This document shows positions 58,144 to 64,000 of a stretch of DNA of 64,000 bases, one piece after another. Both the position numbers and the translations under genes were made by a program. Within the stretch, counting starts at the first letter, position 1; every line of letters starts with the position of its first letter. Below the pieces are notes generated by a model, which saw only the letters and a list, made by a program, of their open reading frames with translations, made no database searches and was not told the origin of the DNA. The stretch comes from a virus. The stretch is from positions 1 to 64,000 of IMG/VR virus record IMGVR_UViG_3300042934_000980, one strand, 5' to 3'.

Positions 58144-59434
58144 ACTTGAATTTCTCAAGTGGTGCTTTGACAACCAGGGCTATGGCTTAAAAGCCATGAT
58201 CCAGTCAATCATCACCATCCAGTTTGAAGACGAAGACTCCTCGGGGCAGTTTAAGAAGGTTCCGTACGCAGTCTTTGTAGAAGGCGGGAAGTACTGGGCG
58301 TTGGTGAACGACGAACCGGTGGTAGTGGACGGTGATGTGACTCAGTCGCTGTTTCACATGGACGACATCCTGGAGCTGCCCGGGGACTTTCACCCTTGCC
58401 TGAAGAACAAGGACACCCGCACCACCTTTGGCTTGTTCTTCTTCAACGTGGTGCTCTTCTGGGAGACATGGCATGGGTTGGTGGACTACATCAACCGACC
58501 CTTCACCAAACCTCTGATCGAGGGCATTATCAGCGACCTGATGGTCGATGACCCCAAACCTGGAGAGACGGTCCCGGAAGGCAAGAGCCCGGCCAGTGAG
58601 TGCTTGAAGTTCACCGAGAACTGTTACTTCCTAGAAGGCCTTGGGGCGCACTTTATCAAGCCAGGTGGGGTAGACGTCTTGGTGGTGAGCCCTGCGGTCT
58701 TAAAACGCAAGGCAGAGCTGCTGGAGCTGCACAAGCACGAGCTGAACGACCCGGTGGTGTTCACCGCCATTGTCGATGAGCTGGTGAAGCTGGACGAAGC
58801 TGAAATGCTTAAGGGTCCAAGTAAGAACTTCTTCATTAACAAGAAGTTTATCCACACCGCACGTAAGCGGATGTTCATCGCCTTTGGTATTGAACCCAGT
58901 GCCGATGGGGAAGGCTGGCAAGCCCTGCCTGATTCGTTGGACACAGGGATTGACCCCAAGCACATCGTGGACTACATCAACACCGCCGTGGCTGGTTCTT
59001 ATAGCCGCTCTATGGCGACCGGTGACGGTGGCGCACAGGTGAAGGCGACCCTACGCTTGATTGGTCGTTCCACGGTGGCTGAGGAGGACTGTGGGAGCCC
59101 TAAGGGCGAACCTATCCACATCAACTCCCTCAACAAGAAGCAGTGGGCTGGTTCTTACCAGATCGTGGACGGCAAGGCGGTGTTGCTGACTCAAGAGGCG
59201 TTGGATAAGTTGGTCGGTAAAACCATCAACATCCGCGTCACTGAGTACTGCACTACCAAAGAAGGTAACTACTGCAAAGTCTGCTGTGGTGAAAGCTTGG
59301 GTAAATACGGCACCCGTATCAGTGCTGAGGTGGTATTGATCCCCACCACCTCGATGTTGACGCGAATGAAAGCGGCGCATACCGCAGGAGGGACAATCGT
59401 AAGGTTAAATCTGGCCACGGCTATCCGGACCTGA
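58136..59434 (+). CDS. Multisubunit RNA polymerase beta' subunit, C-terminal fragment
   Basis: 432 aa. The pattern matches bacterial beta' from before the bridge helix to the trigger loop. FIHTARKRMFIAFG aligns with the ADSGARGS region. IDPKHIVDYINTAVAGSYSR and the following ATGDGGAQVKATLRLIG align with the bridge helix ([20 protein letters not shown]). EEDCG (316-320) provides the first zinc Cys. YC at 371-372 and CKVC (380-383) complete the zinc site. TSMLTRMKAAHTAGG matches the trigger-loop tip with its His (H415). phiKZ-type phages split beta' into two polypeptides, for virion and nonvirion RNA polymerases. The virion-gene context favours the virion enzyme (phiKZ gp80 type). It ends just after the trigger loop, so the C-terminal jaw region is absent. 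Confidence 0.85.
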   Translation: MTKLEFLKWCFDNQGYGLKAMIQSIITIQFEDEDSSGQFKKVPYAVFVEGGKYWALVNDEPVVVDGDVTQSLFHMDDILELPGDFHPCLKNKDTRTTFGLFFFNVVLFWETWHGLVDYINRPFTKPLIEGIISDLMVDDPKPGETVPEGKSPASECLKFTENCYFLEGLGAHFIKPGGVDVLVVSPAVLKRKAELLELHKHELNDPVVFTAIVDELVKLDEAEMLKGPSKNFFINKKFIHTARKRMFIAFGIEPSADGEGWQALPDSLDTGIDPKHIVDYINTAVAGSYSRSMATGDGGAQVKATLRLIGRSTVAEEDCGSPKGEPIHINSLNKKQWAGSYQIVDGKAVLLTQEALDKLVGKTINIRVTEYCTTKEGNYCKVCCGESLGKYGTRISAEVVLIPTTSMLTRMKAAHTAGGTIVRLNLATAIRT

Positions 59435-59454
59435 AACAAAAAAATAAAGCATAC

Positions 59455-59485
59455 GCCCTACCCACCCCCGAAAGGAGTGGGTAGG
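59455..59485. terminator. Bidirectional terminator hairpin
   Basis: A perfect 10-bp stem, CCCTACCCAC with GTGGGTAGGG, between the convergent ends at 59434 and 59497. Confidence 0.8.
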
Positions 59486-59496
59486 GTTATGTTTGA

Positions 59497-59748
59497 TCAG
59501 TGGGTTACCTTGACACCGCGTTTGGAAGAGAGGAACTCGCCTGCGTTTGCTTCGAGCATCATCCTGTCGAACTTACCTTCGGGCATAGCCTTAAGAATTT
59601 CTTGAAAATTCTTAAACGGCTCGCCTGTCTCTGGGTTAAGCCTTGACCCAGTGAAAGTGTTAGCGATTTCTTCACGGCCGTTGCGGGATGACCCCAGGTA
59701 GTGTCGGGACATTGTTTCGATCAAGTGTTCTTTTTGTTGAGGCGTCAT
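59497..59748 (-). CDS. Small hypothetical protein
   Basis: 83 aa, charged and helical (PFKNFQEILKAMPEGKFDRM). The start overlaps the stop of the HNH gene by 4 bp, so the two are coupled. Last gene of the operon before the terminator. Function unknown. Confidence 0.55.
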   Translation of the reverse strand: MTPQQKEHLIETMSRHYLGSSRNGREEIANTFTGSRLNPETGEPFKNFQEILKAMPEGKFDRMMLEANAGEFLSSKRGVKVTH

Positions 59749-60305
59749 ACCAGTACCCCCACGATGCCTGTGCCCGCTGGTTCTTCTGCGCCGTCACCGG
59801 CTTTAGGTGGCAGCTGCCATTGCAGGTTGCCCAGAGCGTAGTTGCCCTTGTCGCCGTCCAAGTGAATCACTTGCAGCTCTTTGGGGTGTTTGGTGCCCAG
59901 CTCCGGGGGCAGCGGCAGGAAGGCGCAGGCCAGTGCACGGGACAGGATGATGTGCTCGACCTTGTTCTTACCCAAACGCACTTGCACTTCGGGGTAGTCA
60001 GAGGAGTTGATGGTGGGTTCGATCCACTCAGGCTTTTTGCTGTTGCGCAGATTGACCACCCGACCCTTGTTGCTGATGTACCATTTGTACGGGTCGACCT
60101 TGAGGTTGTCGTTCTTGGCGCCCATGTGGGCTTCTTGCTTGTAGTAGGTCAGTGGAACAAAGACTTCGTAGTCCGGCTCATCCACCAAGCGTTCGGTCAA
60201 GTTCACGAACACCAGCTCATTACGAAACGGGAACGGCTGCTGTTGGTATTCCAGATACGCTTCAGCGGTCAGCAGCTCGGCAAGGCCATTGATATCAACA
60301 AGCAT
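59745..60305 (-). CDS. HNH homing-type endonuclease
   Basis: 186 aa. Residues about 70-90 (YKWYISNKGRVVNLRN) match the NUMOD4-type DNA-binding element that precedes phage HNH nucleases. The catalytic ββα element is VIHLDGDKGNYALGNLQW (about 150-167): the His, the Asp/Gly turn and the N-x-x-L-G-N-L-Q-W ending are present. The preceding HIILSRALACAFLPLPPE matches the L-V-A-x-A-F-P helix of these enzymes. It is likely a free-standing selfish endonuclease that cuts related phage genomes; its site is unknown. An AAGGA site and a terminator (60343-60366) flank its start. Confidence 0.75.
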   Translation of the reverse strand: MLVDINGLAELLTAEAYLEYQQQPFPFRNELVFVNLTERLVDEPDYEVFVPLTYYKQEAHMGAKNDNLKVDPYKWYISNKGRVVNLRNSKKPEWIEPTINSSDYPEVQVRLGKNKVEHIILSRALACAFLPLPPELGTKHPKELQVIHLDGDKGNYALGNLQWQLPPKAGDGAEEPAGTGIVGVLV

Positions 60306-60342
60306 GGGGGTATTCCTTAAAGTTAAGGGAAAGCGGACATAA

Positions 60343-60366
60343 CCCTACCGTTCGAAAACGGTAGGG
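60343..60366 (-). terminator. Terminator upstream of HNH gene
   Basis: A perfect 10-bp stem, CCCTACCGTT with AACGGTAGGG, CGAA tetraloop, following the stop at 60373. It separates the HNH gene's transcript from the three small genes upstream. Confidence 0.8.
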
Positions 60367-60372
60367 AATGTG

Positions 60373-60837
60373 TTAGGCGGCGCCCAAGGTAAACAGAACT
60401 TTGTCACCCAGGTGCGTGGCCGTAAAGCTCATGTTGTTCACAAGCTCTGGGGAGTTGAGCACCGCGCTGATGGTGGCAAGGTCTGCCACATCGTTGACCG
60501 TCCCGATCGATTCCATCGCCGCAAACAACTTCTGGCTGACGTGCTCGTTGAACTCGTCGATGTTGTACTGCGGGGCGTTGGTGTCAACGCCGTTCTTTTC
60601 GTCGTGCTCGATCAGGATCGTCACCAGGTTTTCCACCGAGACCATCAGCTGGGTGTCGGTATCGTCCATGGCTTCTGCCACTTGCTCGTCGAGCGTTTTC
60701 GCACGCGCAGGCACCGGCAGCTCGTTGACCACGTTGATCACCGCTTCGAGCAGGATAAACGCCAGCAGGTCAGGCGAGATATCTGAATACAGCTCTTCTT
60801 GGGTCGAAGGATTCAGTTTGACGATAATACTTTTCAT
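60373..60837 (-). CDS. Small hypothetical protein
   Basis: 154 aa, acidic, mainly helical (LAFILLEAVINVVNELPVPA, QLMVSVENLVTILIEHDEK). No motif. Its ATG overlaps the preceding stop (ATGA). One of three short coupled genes between the helicase and the HNH gene. Confidence 0.55.
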   Translation of the reverse strand: MKSIIVKLNPSTQEELYSDISPDLLAFILLEAVINVVNELPVPARAKTLDEQVAEAMDDTDTQLMVSVENLVTILIEHDEKNGVDTNAPQYNIDEFNEHVSQKLFAAMESIGTVNDVADLATISAVLNSPELVNNMSFTATHLGDKVLFTLGAA

Positions 60838-61205
60838 GCGGCGTTTGTCTCCGGGATCGTGATCAGCACCATGATGCCATTGACCGTGACGGCGCTGACT
60901 TCGTAGACGTTGCCCGCATACGGCGCCAGCGCTTTGAGGGCGTCGATGTACGGCGGGGTCTTCTCGAACGTCTTGAACGAATTCATGATGTCCCGCGCCG
61001 CGGTCTTGAAGAAGTTTTCCTGCTCATCGGCCGAGCGCAGGGTGGGTGGAATGGTCAAATACTTCTCAACCAGTTCACGGCTGGTGTCGTTGAACTTGTC
61101 ACCGGTCATGATGCACCGGACGCGTTCCTTGGCCAACAGCTGCACCAGGTAGTAGTTGCTGAACTGTTCCACCTGAGGGGTGGGCACAAACAGGGATCGA
61201 ATCAT
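60834..61205 (-). CDS. Small hypothetical protein
   Basis: 123 aa with GGAG 7 bases upstream and 4-bp overlaps on both sides. Helical N-terminal two-thirds (EQFSNYYLVQLLAKERVRC), with a short beta C-terminus (YEVSAVTVNGIMVLITIPE). Single Cys. No family recognised. Confidence 0.55.
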   Translation of the reverse strand: MIRSLFVPTPQVEQFSNYYLVQLLAKERVRCIMTGDKFNDTSRELVEKYLTIPPTLRSADEQENFFKTAARDIMNSFKTFEKTPPYIDALKALAPYAGNVYEVSAVTVNGIMVLITIPETNAA

Positions 61206-61630
61206 TTCTTAACTCCTTCGGCCAGCATGAGCCATTGGTTGCGAAACGCACGAATGACCGTCAGGTGCTGAAGGTCATAGTTTTCGCTGATCGAGTGGAT
61301 GTAGGGTTCGTTACAGGTTCGGAACTTTTCCAAGCAGGCGGCAACCTGATCGGCGTAAACCCGGCGTTGGTGATGGGGGTCTTGCATGAACTCCCACAAC
61401 TCAGGGCCTTGGGCTGTCAGCACGATCTCACCGTCCTCGTCGAACAGCCGATCTTGCAGGTTGTCCCAGTGCCAGAATTCGTTCCCCCAATCCTTAGGGC
61501 CTTCACCGTTAAGGAGCAGGTCAACCAGGGTTTCCTCAACCACTGCCGTAACAACTGTAGGCGCCAGATGGATCTCAGGACACCGCAACAAAAACGTAAA
61601 GTTCTCGCTGTCTTGTGATTTCTTGGTCAT
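61202..61630 (-). CDS. Small hypothetical protein
   Basis: 142 aa, with AAGAG before the ATG. Mixed alpha/beta (NFTFLLRCPEIHLAPTVVTA) and Trp/Asp-rich (PKDWGNEFWHWDNLQDRLF). Preceded by a near-match to the CCCTATTAA element (CCCTATCAA at 61642-61650, minus strand), so it may start its own transcript 30 bp after the helicase stop. Function unknown. Confidence 0.55.
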   Translation of the reverse strand: MTKKSQDSENFTFLLRCPEIHLAPTVVTAVVEETLVDLLLNGEGPKDWGNEFWHWDNLQDRLFDEDGEIVLTAQGPELWEFMQDPHHQRRVYADQVAACLEKFRTCNEPYIHSISENYDLQHLTVIRAFRNQWLMLAEGVKK

Positions 61631-61659
61631 GGTTGTACTCTTGATAGGGCTGTGCGCCG

Positions 61660-63960
61660 CTACTCCAGCGCACAGTTTGAGTCAATCGTCTTAAACGAAT
61701 GCTTCTTAGGCTCAAAGGCCACTTTTCGTTTTTGGTAATATTCCTTATGCTTGGGCTGGCTGATGCACACGGCAAACACAAACCGCGGACGAACACGCCC
61801 GTCAAACATCTTGAGCACCTTATCCCGCAACCGGCCAATCATTTGTTTATTACGTTGGATGGAAGACACAGTGTGGAAACAGATAACTGTAACCAACCCG
61901 TCGATGTCTTTACCCGTCCCGCAACTGCCCGGAGTGGTGATCACGTTCTCATGCTTGAGGTACTTAAGCTTGTCCGCGTTCTTCCCCTTGGTGTCTTCAC
62001 CGTGGAAGGTGACAAAGTCTTCACCGGGGTAGTCCTTTTGGAACATGCTCAGCATGACGTCGCACATGTTCACCTTGGAGAAGAAGAACAAGCACTTGGT
62101 GCCCGGCTCTCGGACATCGAGGTAATAATCCTCGTACGCCTTCTTAGCCACGTCGTAGTAGAACCGGGTCGTGACCTCGTTCTTAAGGATGCTGTCCTCC
62201 CACGTCAGGTCATTGTAGCTGCCAAACTGCATCGTCTTTAGGTTGTAACGCCTTGGGTTGATGTCGTACAGGTAGGCCACAATGTCGATGTAGTTCTCAG
62301 GCTCCGGCTCTTTCAGGCGGATGTTGACCGGGAACATGATCTTGTAAATCTTGTTGATAAACGGATCGTCTGCCGTCAAGGTTGCCGAGAGCAGCAAGAG
62401 CTTGGGGAAGTTGCCGTACATCAACGAGATGCACACCTGGTGGATGGCCTCATGGCCTTCGTCAATGATCCTGAGGCCGCAACCTAGGCTCTTGTACAGG
62501 GTGTCTAGGTCAGGGGCGTCCGGATCTTTCTTTTCATTGCGCAGGTACACATCGATCCGCGTCATGGTCAGAATAATGATCTTAGGATTCACCGCCCCCG
62601 ACGCCAAAACCCCAGGCAGCCGGCTTAAGTCCTGTTCCCAGAGCAGCACATCCTCAGGTGCAAGCTTAAGGATATCCCCCAGCGCTTTAAGCCACGTGGT
62701 CACGTACCGCGGTTGCACCGTGATCAACGTACGGGTGCCCATTAAGAGCATGGTGCGCAAGGCCATGTAAGTGTTGTGAGTCACCACATAGTCTTTGACC
62801 ACGTACAGCTTGCTTGGGTGCTCCACGGAGATACAGCAGGTCTCCTGAGGCATCCCACGGTTGATGGAAACAATCTTGAGGGCCAAGTCAGGGTTATGAT
62901 GACCACGCGCTTCAGACACCCGCTCAGGGCGTGTGAAGAACATCTCCGGGTATGGGAACTTGATGTACACGTTCGACAAGCGCGGCGTGGAGTTCAGTTC
63001 CGCAATCCCACCCAAACTCCACACCAGTTGCTGCACAAAGCTGGCCGTGCGTGGGTACTCGGTGGTGTAGGTTAAAGTGCCGTCCTGCTCCACGTACCCC
63101 CGGTTGTCCATTAAGCCTTGGAGCAGCTCCAGCCGTTGGACGGTAGAACCTTCCAAGTACTTCTCACTGAGCACTTGGTCTTCGAACCCGACCTTGTACA
63201 TGTTGCGGGCTTCGTTGCGTGGCGCTTTGCGCTCACTGTCCACCAACGGCAGGTAATAGGTCTTGCCCGACTCCACCATCTGTTGCGTGGTCAGGGTGTG
63301 GAACCCACCTTCAGCGGTGCGCACCTCCCACTGATGCTCAGGACAGCAAGTAACGTTACGACCGTCCTCCAAGATGATGATGTAGGTTTCAGTTCGGCCT
63401 TGGGGGTAGACACCGGTGACGTAGGTGTGCGAACCGTCCTGCGTCATCACCAGGTCATCCACCTGCAAGTTGCCGATGGGCACCCAGCCATTGATGGTGC
63501 GCACCGGGGTGTCCACGGCTAAAGCTTTGCCGTAGCCGGTTGAGGCGTTGTTGATCTTGATAGGCCCTGGGGCTAACTGGTAGTTGACCCACTCGTCCTG
63601 ACCTGGGCGGGTGTTTTCATACCCGGGCTGAAACTCAAAGCTTGCAGGTAACCCAAACAGCTCAGGTTCTTCGAACACTTGAATGCGGGTTGGGTTATAG
63701 CCTCGGTGCTGGGCGAAGTCTAAGAACTCCTTGAGCAACGAGGACGGAATGCGGTATTCGGTTTTGTCAAAGTTGGAACGGGCAAAGACGTGGGTCACCT
63801 TCCACGTTGTCTTGTTACGCACACCCGGTACAGGGACCTTACCCACCTTAAAAAGATGAGCTTTGCAAAAGGGCGTGATAACCTGTGCAAGGAACTCCCC
63901 GTAGAACCCAAAGATTCTCAGGTAGTTATGGGCACGGGCAATATGGGCTACATGTCTCAT
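61660..63960 (-). CDS. SF2 DNA helicase with intein in Walker A
   Basis: 766 aa precursor, about 515 aa after splicing. The helicase core has a split P-loop TGYGK / TYMAL (Walker A after splicing: TGYGKTYMAL), motif II IIDEGHEAIHQ (DEGH), motif III LLLSATLTADD (SAT) and motif VI QMIGRLRDK. These are the SF2 features of T4 UvsW-like helicases that act on branched or stalled DNA. The N-terminal ~125 residues are a phage-specific domain (IPSSLLKEFLDFAQHRGYNP). The C-terminus is basic (KRKVAFEPKKHSFKT). It starts with AGG upstream, 12 bp after a CCCTATTAA element. The intein occupies residues 146-396. Confidence 0.88.
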   Translation of the reverse strand: MRHVAHIARAHNYLRIFGFYGEFLAQVITPFCKAHLFKVGKVPVPGVRNKTTWKVTHVFARSNFDKTEYRIPSSLLKEFLDFAQHRGYNPTRIQVFEEPELFGLPASFEFQPGYENTRPGQDEWVNYQLAPGPIKINNASTGYGKALAVDTPVRTINGWVPIGNLQVDDLVMTQDGSHTYVTGVYPQGRTETYIIILEDGRNVTCCPEHQWEVRTAEGGFHTLTTQQMVESGKTYYLPLVDSERKAPRNEARNMYKVGFEDQVLSEKYLEGSTVQRLELLQGLMDNRGYVEQDGTLTYTTEYPRTASFVQQLVWSLGGIAELNSTPRLSNVYIKFPYPEMFFTRPERVSEARGHHNPDLALKIVSINRGMPQETCCISVEHPSKLYVVKDYVVTHNTYMALRTMLLMGTRTLITVQPRYVTTWLKALGDILKLAPEDVLLWEQDLSRLPGVLASGAVNPKIIILTMTRIDVYLRNEKKDPDAPDLDTLYKSLGCGLRIIDEGHEAIHQVCISLMYGNFPKLLLLSATLTADDPFINKIYKIMFPVNIRLKEPEPENYIDIVAYLYDINPRRYNLKTMQFGSYNDLTWEDSILKNEVTTRFYYDVAKKAYEDYYLDVREPGTKCLFFFSKVNMCDVMLSMFQKDYPGEDFVTFHGEDTKGKNADKLKYLKHENVITTPGSCGTGKDIDGLVTVICFHTVSSIQRNKQMIGRLRDKVLKMFDGRVRPRFVFAVCISQPKHKEYYQKRKVAFEPKKHSFKTIDSNCALE
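62773..63525 (-). other. Intein (Ala-1 type) inserted in helicase P-loop
   Basis: 251 aa, inserted between Lys145 and Thr397 of the precursor, exactly inside Walker A. The N-terminal splicing block is ALAVDTPVRTINGWVPIGNL: it starts with Ala rather than Cys or Ser. Block B is GRNVTCCPEHQWEV. The C-terminal splicing block is LYVVKDYVVTHN followed by Thr+1. A degenerate LAGLIDADG-like helix (LLQGLMDNRGYV) with an Asn where the catalytic acid is expected suggests a decayed homing endonuclease. Ala-1 inteins splice by a variant mechanism in which the C-terminal nucleophile attacks the N-terminal junction directly. The insertion inactivates ATP binding until splicing. Confidence 0.85.
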
Positions 63961-64000
63961 ATCCGACCTTTGTTAATAGGGCATAAGGGAACCCGAAGGT
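63961..64000. promoter_or_regulatory. Upstream region of helicase gene with CCCTATTAA
   Basis: The minus strand carries CCCTATTAA at 63981-63973, 12 bp before the helicase start. Only 40 bp upstream are in the window, so the rest of the promoter cannot be judged. Confidence 0.4.

Noticed and set aside
1-64000. tRNA, CRISPR, insertion sequences, integrase or attachment sites
   Set aside because: I looked for cloverleaf T-arms, regularly spaced repeats, transposase or integrase motifs and flanking direct repeats and saw none.

Overview
The window is a stretch of a jumbo tailed-phage genome (large myovirus) related to Pseudomonas phage phiKZ and its relatives (201phi2-1, EL, OBP). This rests on protein features. 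There is a phiKZ gp120-type major capsid protein. A gene encodes only the C-terminal part of a multisubunit RNA polymerase beta' subunit, as phiKZ splits its polymerases. A large set of head/inner-body proteins carries [S/A/G]-x-E maturation sites. Nearly every other gene is a virion-type protein with no cellular counterpart. Base composition is moderately GC-rich (estimated by eye). I see no bacterial chromosomal genes, tRNAs, rRNAs, IS elements or CRISPR arrays. The host is probably a Pseudomonas-like proteobacterium, but the sequence does not prove it.

Layout. 1-1 kb (-): two related tail-fibre/tail-appendage genes. 1.1-3.1 kb (+): a virion gene, then an overlapping inner/outer spanin pair. 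3.2-8.7 kb (-): a structural operon ending in a RuvC-like resolvase and a two-TM membrane protein. 8.7-11.7 kb (+): a portal-like protein with a very acidic tail. 11.8-20.7 kb (-): unknown proteins, including a separately transcribed glycine-zipper membrane protein. 20.8-23.7 kb (-): major capsid gene and a companion. 23.7-25.2 kb (+): DnaB-type helicase. 25.2-25.7 kb: noncoding. 25.7-41.0 kb (-): a long late operon for tail/baseplate-like and inner-body proteins. 41.0-45.0 kb (+): two virion (baseplate-like) genes. 45.1-49.2 kb (-): inner-body proteins and a membrane metalloprotease. 49.3-51.1 kb (+): family B DNA polymerase N-terminal part. 51.2-57.2 kb (-): tandem paralogous inner-body proteins and assembly-like factors. 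57.2-59.4 kb (+): an unknown gene with the RNA polymerase beta' fragment. 59.5-64 kb (-): HNH endonuclease, small proteins and an SF2 helicase whose Walker A motif is interrupted by an intein.

How it works together. Late genes build the head (portal, capsid, inner body), tail and lysis apparatus. Enzymes for replication (DNA polymerase, DnaB-like and SF2 helicases, RuvC-like nuclease) and virion-type transcription are interspersed as short plus-strand or separately promoted units. Convergent gene ends share long GC-rich hairpins acting as bidirectional terminators. Divergent genes start almost back to back (21-78 bp). A CCCTATTAA element precedes three enzyme-encoding units, and a phiKZ-like TATATTAC element precedes one small membrane-protein gene.

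Most interesting points: the Ala-1 intein in the helicase P-loop; a HExxH membrane metalloprotease in an inner-body operon; the polymerase lacking palm motifs B and C; the truncated beta' fragment ending at the trigger loop; a family of inner-body proteins sharing a GxE-G/A/S-F processing site followed by an amphipathic helix; and a PPxYxxL repeat shared by a holin-like protein and a giant structural protein.
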